Notes: generated by a model not told the origin, from the letters alone. Shown: positions 19,483 through 28,680, counted from the first letter of the stretch. The stretch: DNA of 64,000 bases from Photorhabdus thracensis (GCF_001010285.1 NZ_CP011104.1:3534001-3598000), one strand, 5' to 3'. Numbers and translations: made by a program.

Positions 19483-19989
19483 TTATTGCTCAACGCTTGC
19501 TTCAATAAACCATAAGAATTTGTCGAGGTCACGGGAGGCCGCGGTGAACATGTCCGCGGTATTTTCATCTTCAACCTCACCAATTGCTTCGCGGATATCA
19601 TTAGCGACAATGGCATAACGGTCAGCCAGTGCTTTTAGATGATCTTGCACGTCATGAATATTCGTTGGGTAGCTTCTCAGTAAAGTGCTTTTATTAACTT
19701 CTTGTACCGTTCCGAGAGCTATTCCACCAAGTTGTACAACTCTTTCTGCAAAAATATCCAGATGTTCAATAATCGTGGCACGAAAGTTATCCAGCATTTC
19801 ATGGATGGAAATGAAATTTTTACCGCGCATGTTCCAATGTGCCTGCTTGGTCAGCAGGGAAAGATCAATAAATTGAATCACCATATGGTTTAAAATTTCA
19901 ATTGTTTCTTGCTTAACGCTATCATCGACATCATTACGAGTATAAAGCAGTATGGATGGTGTTGTTTTGACTAATTTAGCAGTACCCAT
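19483..19989 (-). CDS. dps: DNA-binding ferritin-like protein Dps
   Basis: A 168-residue Dps. The ferroxidase segment at about 53-85 holds the family pattern ([12 protein letters not shown], then the helix with [19 protein letters not shown]). The N-terminal lysines ([10 protein letters not shown]) match the DNA-binding tail of E. coli Dps. It stores iron, removes peroxide and compacts DNA in stationary phase. AGGGGA precedes the ATG. The dps-rhtA neighbourhood is the same as in E. coli. Confidence 0.96.
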   Translation of the reverse strand: MGTAKLVKTTPSILLYTRNDVDDSVKQETIEILNHMVIQFIDLSLLTKQAHWNMRGKNFISIHEMLDNFRATIIEHLDIFAERVVQLGGIALGTVQEVNKSTLLRSYPTNIHDVQDHLKALADRYAIVANDIREAIGEVEDENTADMFTAASRDLDKFLWFIEASVEQ

Positions 19990-20267
19990 AATAATTTTCC
20001 CCTGGTATTAATAATGAGCTTCCCATTTATTGAGATGAATGTAACTCAATATTAGTTTTAAATCATATAGCTTATTCCTATTAAATCAATAGTTCATTAT
20101 TATAAAGTTTTGGATAAAATAATTATGTTTAATATATTTATTTGGTTATATATTAATAGGGATATGGTTTTCTTCGATAATTATTACGGATTATGCTTAA
20201 TATCTAATGGTTTCTTAGGTATGTATGACTTATTTATTGATGAATGATAATGGTTATATTGATTAAT
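19990..20267. other. dps upstream region, no gene seen
   Basis: This AT-rich spacer between dps and rhtA must hold the dps promoter. I could not single out a convincing promoter or an OxyR or IHF site by eye. Confidence 0.4.
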
Positions 20268-20300
20268 AACCGGAGAATTATGTTATCAATTACTCCGGTT
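20268..20300 (-). terminator. Terminator of rhtA
   Basis: AACCGGAG and CTCCGGTT are the arms of an 8-bp stem; AATT/AATT pairs can extend it inside. It lies 28 bases after the rhtA stop. T-rich sequence follows on both strands (TTCGTTCTATTT on plus). Confidence 0.6.
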
Positions 20301-20328
20301 TTCGTTCTATTTCGATTAGATAAAGCGA

Positions 20329-21219
20329 TTAATCGACCTTGGTAATTTTAGGTTTTCTCTTAATCGTTGACGTAGAACCAATAGAGGCAAAAATAATACA
20401 AAACAGTGCCAGCCATTGAATAGTGGTCAGGTGTTCATTGAGGAACACAATACCAGATAGAGCGCCAAGTGCTGGCTCAAGACTCATCAGAGTACCAAAT
20501 GTTTGTGCAGGTAAACGGGTTAGGGCAATCATTTCCAGTGTATATGGGAATGCCGTGGATAGAATAGCTATTGCCAGTGCCAGGGGGATAATTGACATAT
20601 CAAATAACAGCTCTGGCCCTGTTTGTATCAGCCCTACAGGGAAAAATATCAGGGCCGCGATAAATGAACCGATAGAAACCGTTGCCGCGCCATAACCCGC
20701 TCCAGCGCGTTGGCCAAAAATAATATACAGTGCCCAACAAACACCCGCACTGAGCGCATAAATAATACCTACAGGATCCAAGCCATCAATATTATTGCCA
20801 ATGGGTAACAGGAAAGCCAGACCAGCGATAACCAGCGCGACCCAGAGAAAATCTATTGGCCTGCGTGATGAAAACATGGCTACAGCCAATGGGCCGGTAA
20901 ACTCAAGAGCGACGGCGATACCTAAAGGAATGGTTGTCAGTGCCATATAGAATGTATAGTTCATTGCTCCAAGAGCAATACCATAGGTAAGCAGTGGCAT
21001 AATTGAATCTCGGCGAAAACTCAGGCGCCAGGGTTTAAAAATAATGAACAGAATGATAGTTCCAAGACCTAGCCGCAAAGCGGTAACGCCAGGTGCGCCG
21101 ATAACTGGAAACAGCGTTTTGGCAAGGGAAGCACCACCTTGAATTGATGTCATGGCAAGTAGTAACAATATTACAGGTATTAACGGAAAGGCACTCTTTT
21201 GGAGCTTGGAAGAAGACAT
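20329..21219 (-). CDS. rhtA: Threonine/homoserine exporter RhtA
   Basis: A 296-residue DMT-superfamily (EamA) transporter with about ten membrane spans, near E. coli RhtA (295). The two EamA repeats are visible: one ends with the LEFTGPLAVAMFSSRRP block near 105-120, the other with MSLEPALGALSGIVFLNEHLT near 244-265. It exports threonine, homoserine and some amino-acid analogues. GAGG lies 10 bases before the ATG. Its place beside dps is as in E. coli. Confidence 0.92.
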   Translation of the reverse strand: MSSSKLQKSAFPLIPVILLLLAMTSIQGGASLAKTLFPVIGAPGVTALRLGLGTIILFIIFKPWRLSFRRDSIMPLLTYGIALGAMNYTFYMALTTIPLGIAVALEFTGPLAVAMFSSRRPIDFLWVALVIAGLAFLLPIGNNIDGLDPVGIIYALSAGVCWALYIIFGQRAGAGYGAATVSIGSFIAALIFFPVGLIQTGPELLFDMSIIPLALAIAILSTAFPYTLEMIALTRLPAQTFGTLMSLEPALGALSGIVFLNEHLTTIQWLALFCIIFASIGSTSTIKRKPKITKVD

Positions 21220-21629
21220 CCGGGCAAAACCTCAATTAAAATCAAGTGATCTGGCCGGTAATCTTCGCAGTGAAATGCAGATAACTCAATAGGTTTAGAT
21301 AATATAATTTTAGAGAAATATTTTTCATTTATTAAGATTATACTGCATCGGGATAGTGAAATTATTTTTTATTATTGGTGTATAACCCTGAAAAAATTTA
21401 TATTGCATTTTAACATATTGAAAATTTAGGGATTGCAGGTGATGAAAATCCCATGGTAATCTGAATTAGGCTTTGTTTTATGCTATAATAGTTAAGCATA
21501 AATTACGATTGCTACTAAACTAATATCGTATATTATTATAAAGTAATTCCTATCTGCCTTTTTCATTATATTAGGTTATTTTGTTTTTCTTGGTTTTTTT
21601 AATTTAAATTATCTTTGTGCATAAGTGAG
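21220..21629. other. AT-rich divergent spacer, no gene seen
   Basis: About 480 bases separate rhtA from the LOG-family gene. Apart from the promoter at 21630-21657, I see only low-complexity A+T sequence and a short ATGCT/AGCAT inverted repeat near 21480-21500. Confidence 0.4.
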
Positions 21630-21657
21630 TTGTATGATAGTGATACTAATGTATAAT
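21630..21657 (+). promoter_or_regulatory. Sigma-70 promoter of the LOG-family gene
   Basis: TTGTAT (21630-21635) and a perfect TATAAT (21652-21657) are 16 bases apart, 44 bases before the ATG. The spacer holds the small palindrome TAGTGATACTA, a possible operator. Confidence 0.6.
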
Positions 21658-21701
21658 CAATCATCTTTCACCGTAAAGATGAAGTCACAGGAGCTTAGAT
21701 A

Positions 21702-22265
21702 ATGAAAAGTATTGCCGTTTATTGTGGTTCAAGCCTGGGGATATCTGAAATCTATAAAGAAAATGTCATTATCTTCGCAAAGGAGTTAGTTAAGCGTGAT
21801 ATTACGCTGATTTATGGTGGGGCCAGTGTGGGTATTATGGGAACTGTTGCTGATACTGTTCTGGAAACTGGCGGTAAAGTTGTCGGTGTTATTCCTACAT
21901 TATTGGAAGAACGCGAAATATCACATAAAAATCTGACCGAATTATACGTTGTTGAAACTATGCATCAGCGTAAAAATAAGATGATTGAGTTAGCTGATGG
22001 TTTTGTTGCTTTGCCTGGAGGCTTTGGCACATTGGAAGAGTTCAGTGAAGTATTTACTTGGAGTCAGATTGGGTTGCATACTAAGCCTTGCGGTATCCTG
22101 AATATCAATAACTTTTATGATCCACTGATTGCCATGATTAATAAAATGGCTGATGAACAATTCTTGCATGAAAAATATCGCCATATGGCAATAGTCGAAC
22201 AAGATCCTGCTGTCTTGCTTGATCGTTTTAACGCTTATCGAGCACCATCTGTAAAAACGTATTAA
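21702..22265 (+). CDS. LOG-family nucleotide 5'-monophosphate phosphoribohydrolase
   Basis: A 187-residue protein of the LOG family (TIGR00730), once misnamed lysine decarboxylase. Signature motifs are the CGSS start (8-11), GGASVGIMG (39-47), the MHQRK segment (87-91) and PGGFGTLEEF (105-114). Characterised members cleave cytokinin nucleotides or other nucleoside monophosphates to base and ribose 5-phosphate; the bacterial substrate is unclear. GGAG sits 8 bases before the ATG. It is a single-gene unit with its own promoter and terminator. Confidence 0.88.
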   Translation: MKSIAVYCGSSLGISEIYKENVIIFAKELVKRDITLIYGGASVGIMGTVADTVLETGGKVVGVIPTLLEEREISHKNLTELYVVETMHQRKNKMIELADGFVALPGGFGTLEEFSEVFTWSQIGLHTKPCGILNINNFYDPLIAMINKMADEQFLHEKYRHMAIVEQDPAVLLDRFNAYRAPSVKTY

Positions 22266-22329
22266 ATTAAAAATAAATGAGAGAATGATGAGGGTTAATC
22301 TTTGCTTAAGATATCTCTCAAAATAAATA

Positions 22330-22381
22330 AACCATTCCTGTTGGGAAGATATTAATTTAAATATATCCTACAGGAATGGTT
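22330..22381. terminator. Bidirectional terminator between LOG gene and aegerolysin-like gene
   Basis: AACCATTCCTGT and ACAGGAATGGTT form a perfect 12-bp inverted repeat around a 28-base A+T loop that can itself pair in part (GGGA/TCCT ends). It sits between two convergent genes. Confidence 0.65.
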
Positions 22382-22402
22382 GTTAATATTAATGATTAAG
22401 CA

Positions 22403-22813
22403 TTAGCTTACAATAGTATATTCTACGATTGGATTATTACCATTCTCTGCTGAGTAAGATAAATGTAAATCATCACCTTCATAGTCTGTTGATATTGAGT
22501 AGCTGCTGCTTCCGATCAGCGGGTTATTCCATGTAATATAAATACTGTAAATTTCACCTTTACTGTCTACAAATACATAAGTACAGCGCCCTGCAACACC
22601 ACCTAGCAGACTGTTTGAATCACTTCTCCAAATGCCTTTTCCTGCGGTGTTATCACTGCTTTTATTAATTATTTGCGGAGGGAGAGTTGTCCACTCACCC
22701 TGATCCAAACGGATAGAATCCTGAATAAGTTTAAGCTTATATACTGATTTGTTAGTTACTTTTGCAATAACACTGATTGGTGCTTTTAATGAAATCGCTT
22801 CAATCTCTGACAT
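22403..22813 (-). CDS. Aegerolysin-like protein (Gpp34/Cry34-like)
   Basis: A 136-residue protein without signal peptide. It resembles aegerolysins, and among them the 14-kDa Bacillus insecticidal protein Gpp34 (Cry34): NKSVYKLKL near 21, LDQGEWTTLPPQI near 36, a GRCTYVFVDSKG stretch near 75-86, and the YITWNNPLIGSS motif near 91-102 corresponding to the family's YFDNPFAGSN. Aegerolysins are beta-sandwich lipid-binding proteins, and several act as the small half of two-part pore-forming toxins. No large partner (Toxin_10 or MACPF) is visible nearby. GAGGT precedes the ATG. The match is from memory of motif order, so family membership is likely but not certain. Confidence 0.72.
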   Translation of the reverse strand: MSEIEAISLKAPISVIAKVTNKSVYKLKLIQDSIRLDQGEWTTLPPQIINKSSDNTAGKGIWRSDSNSLLGGVAGRCTYVFVDSKGEIYSIYITWNNPLIGSSSYSISTDYEGDDLHLSYSAENGNNPIVEYTIVS

Positions 22814-23196
22814 AATATTACCTCTTATAAAAAATACTTATTAAATACCAAAATCTTAATTTAACCCATTATGGTTATATAAAACACTTTGGCGTGGAAC
22901 CGAATTTTTTAATCATATTTTATGACTATTTTTTTACCTTTCATTAGAATTCCATTTCATAACTCTTCCTAAAAGTTAATTTATTTATATTTTGGTTTTT
23001 AACTCAATATTACAAATGTCAGTGTCGGTTTTTATCTTTTTAACAAGTTAAAATTAACAACCAATCATTTGTTAAAATAAATTTTCTGTAATTTCGGTGT
23101 TTTTTAAAGATACCTTTTCTCTCGGATAAATGTCAATTTTTTTACCCTCTGAGTTTTGTTATAAAATAATAAGAGATTAATTATATCTTTATACTT

Positions 23197-23236
23197 AAAA
23201 ACATAGATATAGATGATAAAATATGTCTATGTTTTT
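23197..23236. repeat. Inverted repeat, 11-bp arms
   Basis: AAAAACATAGA and TCTATGTTTTT are perfect 11-bp arms around an 18-base loop. A- and T-runs on the outer sides make it look like a bidirectional terminator, though no gene is near. Confidence 0.5.
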
Positions 23237-23678
23237 AATGGTTAATATGTAAAATAATTGTAATGGCAAACAAAAATAGATTGTCAGGTTTATAATTGAC
23301 TAATATTGACTTCATTACTTATTGAGCGTTAATTCATCGCTGAATTGATGAAATGTTAATGCGTTGTAATGTCTGATGGGAAAAATTGGTGATGGATTGT
23401 ATTTTTTTCTACATAATTGTAATCGTATATCCTAATTCAATAAACTTTGATTATTGTTCAGCGATTTATTGATTAACAGATATTTTGATAATGAGCCAAA
23501 ATTATATTCACCATTGGTATTATCATATTGTTGATGAAAATATCATAATAAAGAAAAAATTATTGTAAATTCAACGTCATTAATACTTAATATGTTTATT
23601 TTCGATGTAATATGCCACTATTGGTTTATCTTATTTCCTTCTTGTGTCTAATTTGAGAGTGCATTCGACATTAAATAA

Positions 23679-23706
23679 AATCATATAACGATATCGTTTT
23701 ATGATT
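23679..23706. promoter_or_regulatory. 28-base palindrome, operator candidate
   Basis: AATCATATAACGAT and ATCGTTTTATGATT are reverse complements with one mismatch and no loop, centred on ATCGAT-like GATATC. A continuous palindrome of this size fits a dimeric regulator site. It lies 217 bases before the NemR-like gene. Confidence 0.45.
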
Positions 23707-23887
23707 CAACGTGAGTCATCAAAGCAGTTAATAGCGCATTCTTAATAATACATTATTCTATTGATGATATTTTGTCGCAACATATGCTTAAGAGTCGAGT
23801 AATAAATCAGTAAGAAAATGGTAGTAATTAGTATTTATAAGAGAATTTTCTAATCTCTTTGCTGACAGAAAAATTTCATTTAAATTG

Positions 23888-23902
23888 TAGACGACTGGTC
23901 TA
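23888..23902. promoter_or_regulatory. NemR-type operator upstream of the regulator gene
   Basis: TAGACGACTGGTCTA has perfect TAGAC/GTCTA arms and a 5-base centre, 20 bases before the regulator ATG. The same 15-mer lies at 24580-24594 before the curA homologue. E. coli NemR is known to bind TAGAC...GTCTA-type sites. Confidence 0.8.
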
Positions 23903-23922
23903 ATTAAGTATAGGTTATATCT

Positions 23923-24522
23923 ATGCAAACAAATAGAACCCCCCAAGATATCCGTCAGCACATCCTGGAAGTTGCCCAGCAAGTTATTGGATGTAAAGGT
24001 TTTTCGGCTGTTGGACTCAATGAAATTCTCAAAGCGGCAGAAGTGCCGAAAGGCTCGTTTTACCATTATTTTGCGTCGAAAGAGGTGTTTGGCGCGGCTA
24101 TGCTTGAAGATTACTTTACGCACTATCTCGAAAGAATGGATAACATCATGGCGCGTAAAGAATGGAGTGCTAAAGAGAACTTGGTGCAATACTGGCAGGG
24201 CTGGTTGGAGCCTTTGGGAGACGGTACTGTCTGTGGACAAAGGTGTCTGGTAGTCAAGCTTGGCGCTGAAGTCAGTGATCTTTCCGTGGCGATGCGTTTG
24301 GTGCTGGAAAATGGTACAAGAAATATCATCATGCGCCTTGCTGCTGTAGTAGAAAGAGTTGCCAGTGAAGGTGGGTTGGAGTGTACTGCTGAAGAAACCT
24401 TTCCGCTGGCTGAAATGTTGTATCAGACTTGGTTAGGGGCGAGCCTGATGGCGAAGATCACACAAAGTAGTGCACCGCTACAGAGCGCTATGGTTACCAC
24501 GAAGCGATTGTTGAATGCATAA
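23923..24522 (+). CDS. TetR-family repressor, NemR-like
   Basis: A 199-residue TetR regulator. The helix-turn-helix region (AVGLNEILKAAEVPKGSFYHYFASKE at 29-54, quoted here in part: EVPKGSFYHYF) is nearly that of E. coli NemR. Cys108 in RCLVVKLGAEV aligns with the redox-active Cys106 of NemR (GCLTVKL); a second Cys104 is close by. NemR senses electrophiles and hypochlorite. The gene lies between two identical operators, and the next genes encode enal and aldehyde reductases, so self-repression and control of that operon are likely. Confidence 0.85.
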   Translation: MQTNRTPQDIRQHILEVAQQVIGCKGFSAVGLNEILKAAEVPKGSFYHYFASKEVFGAAMLEDYFTHYLERMDNIMARKEWSAKENLVQYWQGWLEPLGDGTVCGQRCLVVKLGAEVSDLSVAMRLVLENGTRNIIMRLAAVVERVASEGGLECTAEETFPLAEMLYQTWLGASLMAKITQSSAPLQSAMVTTKRLLNA

Positions 24523-24527
24523 CAAAT

Positions 24528-24567
24528 AAAAACACTGTTGGAAATCACTATTCACCCGTGTTTTTTT
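24528..24567 (+). terminator. Terminator of the NemR-like gene
   Basis: AAAAACAC and GTGTTTTT pair over 8 bp with a 22-base loop, and the T-run extends to seven T. It separates the regulator from the second operator. Confidence 0.6.
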
Positions 24568-24579
24568 ATACTTAATGAT

Positions 24580-24594
24580 TAGACGACTGGTCTA
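24580..24594. promoter_or_regulatory. NemR-type operator upstream of the curA homologue
   Basis: An exact second copy of TAGACGACTGGTCTA, 50 bases before the curA-like ATG. Two identical 15-mers flanking a TetR gene argue strongly that its product controls both units. Confidence 0.8.
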
Positions 24595-24644
24595 CTCTTT
24601 GGGTATCCCGATGATACTGACTTTAATGTTGAAGGAGAATATAA

Positions 24645-25682
24645 ATGTTTCAAACGCAACAAATAAATCGCCGTATCGTACTGGCCTCACGTCCGCATGG
24701 TTTCCCGATATCCACTGATTTTCGTCTGGAACAGCAACCTATTCCTGAGATTAAGGAAGGAGAACTGCTGTTACGCACTGTTTTTCTTTCGTTGGATCCT
24801 TATATGCGTGGGCGAATGAGTGATACGCCATCTTATACTCCGCCGGTGGAACTGAATAACGTTATGGTGGGTTCAACGGTGAGTCGCGTGGTGTCTTCAA
24901 ATCATCGGAGATATCAGGCTGGTGATTGGGTACTGGCGTATAGCGGTTGGCAGGATTATGCCGTTTCCGATGGTAGCGGTCTCATCAACTTGGGACAATC
25001 TCCTGTTCATCCATCCTATAGATTAGGTGTGTTGGGTATGCCTGGTTTTACTGCTTATATGGGGTTGCTGGATATCGGCCAGCCCAAAGCCGGTGAAACC
25101 TTGGTTGTCGCTGCGGCAACGGGTCCGGTTGGTGCAACGGTTGGTCAAATCGGTAAGCTCAAAGGCTGTTATGTCGTTGGCGTAGCGGGTAGTGTAGAAA
25201 AATGTCGCTATGCTGTTGATGTGTTGGGATTTGATGCCTGTCTTGACCATCATGATCCAGATTTTGCCGACCAGTTATCCAAGGCTTGTCCGCAGGGAAT
25301 TGATATTTATTTTGAGAATGTCGGCGGCAAGGTATTCGACGCCGTTTTACCGTTGCTGAATACCTCTGCCCGCGTTCCGGTTTGCGGCATGGCGTCTTAC
25401 TACAACTCTACGAGCTTACCGGAAGGGCAGGATCGCTTGTTTTTGTTGATGGATAAATTGCTGCGAAAACGAATTCGGATGCAAGGATTCATTATTTTTG
25501 ATGACTACGCTCCACGTTTCGGTGAGTTCTGGCGTGATATATCCACTTGGTTTGCCGAAGGGCGGATCAAATACCGCGAAGAGGTAGTGTCAGGTTTGGA
25601 AAACGCTCCAGAGGCATTCATTGGACTATTGCAAGGCCGTAATTTCGGTAAGTTAGTTGTTCGTGTCGGCCCCGATAATTAA
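24645..25682 (+). CDS. curA: NADPH-dependent enone/curcumin reductase, CurA-type
   Basis: A 345-residue zinc-free medium-chain reductase, the same length as E. coli CurA (YncB). Key stretches are SLDPYMRGRMSD (49-60), GMPGFTAYMGLLDIG near 126-140, the nucleotide-binding AAATGPVGATVGQ, and YFENVGG. The family reduces alpha,beta-unsaturated ketones and aldehydes with NADPH. AAGGAG precedes the ATG. It forms an operon with yqhD 52 bases further on, under the NemR-type operator. Confidence 0.9.
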   Translation: MFQTQQINRRIVLASRPHGFPISTDFRLEQQPIPEIKEGELLLRTVFLSLDPYMRGRMSDTPSYTPPVELNNVMVGSTVSRVVSSNHRRYQAGDWVLAYSGWQDYAVSDGSGLINLGQSPVHPSYRLGVLGMPGFTAYMGLLDIGQPKAGETLVVAAATGPVGATVGQIGKLKGCYVVGVAGSVEKCRYAVDVLGFDACLDHHDPDFADQLSKACPQGIDIYFENVGGKVFDAVLPLLNTSARVPVCGMASYYNSTSLPEGQDRLFLLMDKLLRKRIRMQGFIIFDDYAPRFGEFWRDISTWFAEGRIKYREEVVSGLENAPEAFIGLLQGRNFGKLVVRVGPDN

Positions 25683-25734
25683 ATTCTGCGAAGAACGTTA
25701 AAGGATTATATCTAACTGATCCAGCGAGGTAATT

Positions 25735-26892
25735 ATGCGAAATTTTGAGTATTACAATCCAACTAAAATCATTTTCGGTAAAGATACGATTGGGCGTCTT
25801 GATGACCTGGTGCCACGGGACGCGCGGGTATTGATTCTCTACGGTGGTAGCAGCGCTGAAAAAAGCGGGACATTGGATGAGGTTAGACGTGCGTTGGCTG
25901 ATCGGTCTATCCGGGAGTTTGGGGGTATTGAAGCTAACCCGACTTATGAAACTATGATGAAAGCAGTTGAATTGGTACGCAATAGTGAGGTGGATTTCCT
26001 GCTTGCGGTTGGTGGTGGTTCTGTGATTGATGGTACTAAATTTGTGGCTGCCGCAGTGAATTTTGAGGGGGAACCCTGGCATATTTTGGAAGAACATGGC
26101 CGTAATATTCGGGGTGCTCTCCCATTTGGTACAGTTTTGACTTTACCGGCAACGGGTTCAGAGATGAATGAGGTTGCTGTTATCACCAATAAGGCAAAAC
26201 AAGCTAAACTGGACCTGATAAGCTCATTTGTTTTCCCTCGGTTCTCCATTCTGGACCCAACGAAAACGTATACTTTGCCGTTACGTCAGGTGGCTAACGG
26301 GGTGGTTGATGCTTTTATACATATTATAGAGCAGTACCTGACTTACCCTGCCAATGGTATGGTGCAGGATCGGCTTGCTGAAGGATTATTGCAGACACTG
26401 ATTGAAATTGGCGCTCAGGCAATAAACTCCCCAGACGATTACGATGTTCGTGCAAATTTGATGTGGGTTGCGACCTCTGCTCTCAACGGTTTAGTTGGTG
26501 CAGGCGTGCCGCAGGATTGGTCCACACATATGATCGGACATGAATTAACTGCACTTTACGGTATTGATCATGCACGAACACTTGCGATTATCCTGCCAGC
26601 GAACCTGCAAATTCACAGGGAAAGCAAACGTGGCAAATTGTTGCAGTACGGTGAACGTGTTTGGGGCATCACCAGCGGAAATGAAGAACAACGTATTGAT
26701 CAAGCCATTGCACATACCCGCAGTTTCTTTGAGAATTTGGGGCTCCAGACCCGCTTGTCTGATTACAACCTTGGTGTTGATGATATTGAGCGTGTGATAG
26801 CACAATTAGAAGCTCACGGAATGACCCAACTGGGTGAAAACGGAGATGTTACGTTAGAGATTAGTCGTCAGATCTTGCAAGCAAGTCTTTAA
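25735..26892 (+). CDS. yqhD: NADPH-dependent aldehyde reductase YqhD
   Basis: A 385-residue iron-type (group III) alcohol dehydrogenase matching YqhD (387). Metal ligands are Asp192 and His196 (GVVDAFIHIIEQ), His265 (WSTHMIGHEL) and His279 (GIDHART). GGGSVIDGTKF binds the cofactor. YqhD reduces short aldehydes and lipid-peroxidation products such as acrolein and malondialdehyde. In E. coli yqhD answers to YqhC; here it is second to curA behind a NemR-type site, so regulation is rewired. Confidence 0.93.
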   Translation: MRNFEYYNPTKIIFGKDTIGRLDDLVPRDARVLILYGGSSAEKSGTLDEVRRALADRSIREFGGIEANPTYETMMKAVELVRNSEVDFLLAVGGGSVIDGTKFVAAAVNFEGEPWHILEEHGRNIRGALPFGTVLTLPATGSEMNEVAVITNKAKQAKLDLISSFVFPRFSILDPTKTYTLPLRQVANGVVDAFIHIIEQYLTYPANGMVQDRLAEGLLQTLIEIGAQAINSPDDYDVRANLMWVATSALNGLVGAGVPQDWSTHMIGHELTALYGIDHARTLAIILPANLQIHRESKRGKLLQYGERVWGITSGNEEQRIDQAIAHTRSFFENLGLQTRLSDYNLGVDDIERVIAQLEAHGMTQLGENGDVTLEISRQILQASL

Positions 26893-26903
26893 GCTGGAGG
26901 AAT

Positions 26904-26927
26904 GCCCTGGGAACCCAGGGCTTCTCT
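26904..26927 (+). terminator. Terminator of the curA-yqhD operon
   Basis: GCCCTGGG and CCCAGGGC form a perfect 8-bp stem around AA, followed by TTCTCTCT, 12 bases after the yqhD stop. Confidence 0.75.
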
Positions 26928-27073
26928 CTGCGACCTGCTTACCTGCCACACTCCCGTCTTTTGCTGAGAAACAAATATAACTATAGGCGATACTGTTGTT
27001 CTATTGTGGCATAATGCGCCGCTATCGATTTTTTCCGATTTCCCTTTTGTTTCTAAATTTAAGAGCGAATGCA

Positions 27074-28669
27074 GTGTTAAGTACAAACAATATCACCATG
27101 CAATTTGGCAGTAAGCCCCTGTTTGAAAACATTTCTGTCAAGTTTGGCAACGGCAACCGTTATGGTCTGATTGGCGCTAATGGTTCTGGTAAATCCACGT
27201 TTATGAAAATCCTTGGTGGCGATTTGACACCAACTGCCGGTAACGTCAGCACGGATCCAAATGAGCGTATTGGTAAACTGCGTCAGGATCAGTTTGCCTT
27301 TGAAGAGTTCACTGTACTGGATACAGTGATTATGGGACACACGGAACTGTGGCAAGTGAAACAGGAGCGTGACCGTATTTATGCGATGGCAGAAATGAGC
27401 GAAGAAGATGGCTATCGTGTTGCAGATCTGGAAGTGTCCTACGGCGAGATGGATGGTTATAGTGCCGAAGCGCGTGCCGGCGAGTTGTTGCTGGGTGTGG
27501 GTATTCCGGTAGAACAACATTATGGCCCGATGAGTGAAGTGGCCCCCGGCTGGAAATTGCGTGTTTTGCTGGCTCAGGCTCTGTTTTCTAATCCTGATGT
27601 TCTGTTATTGGATGAGCCAACCAACAACCTGGATATTGATACCATTCGCTGGTTGGAGCAGGTGTTAAATGATCGGGACAGCACCATGATCATTATTTCC
27701 CACGATCGTCATTTCCTGAATACAGTTTGTACTCACATGGCAGATCTGGATTATGGTGAATTACGTCTGTTCTCCGGCAATTATGATGAATATATGGTTG
27801 CTGCAACTCAGGCACGTGAACGTCTGCTAGCGGATAATGCAAAGAAGAAAGCACAGATTGCGGAGTTGCAATCTTTTGTCAGCCGTTTCAGTGCCAATGC
27901 CTCCAAATCAAAACAGGCGACTTCCCGCGCCCGTCAGATTGATAAAATCCAGTTGGATGAAGTGAAAGCATCCAGCCGTCAGAATCCCTATATCCGCTTT
28001 GAACAGGATAAGAAATTATTCCGTAATGCTCTGGAACTGGAAGGTTTGACGAAAGGCTATGACAATGGTCCGTTGTTTAAAAATCTCAATATGTTGCTGG
28101 AAGTTGGCGAGAAAATGGCAGTTATCGGTGCTAATGGTATCGGTAAAACGACTTTCCTGAAAACACTGGTTGGTGAAGCAGAACCAAACAGTGGCACGGT
28201 TAAATGGTCTGAAAATAGCAGCATTGGTTACTATGCTCAGGATCATGCCGGCGATTTTGACTGCGATCTGACGGTTTTCGATTGGATGAGTCAGTGGAAG
28301 AGAGAAGGGGATGACGAGCAAGCCGTCCGCAGCGTGCTAGGGCGTCTGCTGTTTGGTCAGGATGATATCAAGAAGAAAGTTAAGGTGTTATCTGGTGGTG
28401 AAAAAGGCCGGATGCTGTTTGGCAAGTTGATGATGCAACAGCCAAATATTCTGATAATGGATGAACCAACAAACCACCTGGATATGGAATCCATTGAATC
28501 CCTGAACCTGGCTCTTGAGTTGTATAAAGGGACTTTGATATTTGTTTCTCATGATCGGCAATTTGTCAGCTCATTGGCAAGCCGTGTTCTGGAAATCAAG
28601 TCTAATACAGTCATTGATTTTAAAGGGACTTATGATGAATACCTGAGAAGTCAGGGGATTACTGAGTAA
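27074..28669 (+). CDS. ybiT: ABC-F family ATPase YbiT
   Basis: A 531-residue ABC-F protein with two ATPase domains and no membrane spans. Walker A motifs are GANGSGKST (first) and GANGIGKTT (second); [14 protein letters not shown] and [14 protein letters not shown] are the Walker B parts. The linker [16 protein letters not shown] marks the ABC-F type. Such proteins act in the ribosomal E-site. The frame is open further upstream, but GTG at 27074 gives [12 protein letters not shown], like E. coli YbiT (530), and AAGAG precedes it. Confidence 0.93.
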   Translation: MLSTNNITMQFGSKPLFENISVKFGNGNRYGLIGANGSGKSTFMKILGGDLTPTAGNVSTDPNERIGKLRQDQFAFEEFTVLDTVIMGHTELWQVKQERDRIYAMAEMSEEDGYRVADLEVSYGEMDGYSAEARAGELLLGVGIPVEQHYGPMSEVAPGWKLRVLLAQALFSNPDVLLLDEPTNNLDIDTIRWLEQVLNDRDSTMIIISHDRHFLNTVCTHMADLDYGELRLFSGNYDEYMVAATQARERLLADNAKKKAQIAELQSFVSRFSANASKSKQATSRARQIDKIQLDEVKASSRQNPYIRFEQDKKLFRNALELEGLTKGYDNGPLFKNLNMLLEVGEKMAVIGANGIGKTTFLKTLVGEAEPNSGTVKWSENSSIGYYAQDHAGDFDCDLTVFDWMSQWKREGDDEQAVRSVLGRLLFGQDDIKKKVKVLSGGEKGRMLFGKLMMQQPNILIMDEPTNHLDMESIESLNLALELYKGTLIFVSHDRQFVSSLASRVLEIKSNTVIDFKGTYDEYLRSQGITE

Positions 28670-28680
28670 GCGATTTTAAG

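Larger units (their letters stand above)
22814..23887. other. 1.1-kb AT-rich gap with inverted repeats
   Basis: No gene could be supported on either strand. It is strongly A+T rich and lies between the aegerolysin-like gene and the NemR-like regulator. Two ordered features stand out: an inverted repeat at 23197-23236 and a 28-base palindrome at 23679-23706, listed separately. It presumably also holds the promoter of the aegerolysin-like gene. Confidence 0.5.

Noticed and set aside
23788-24240. 150-codon minus-strand frame over the NemR-like gene
   Set aside because: It is antisense to a well-supported TetR gene and has no recognisable motifs.
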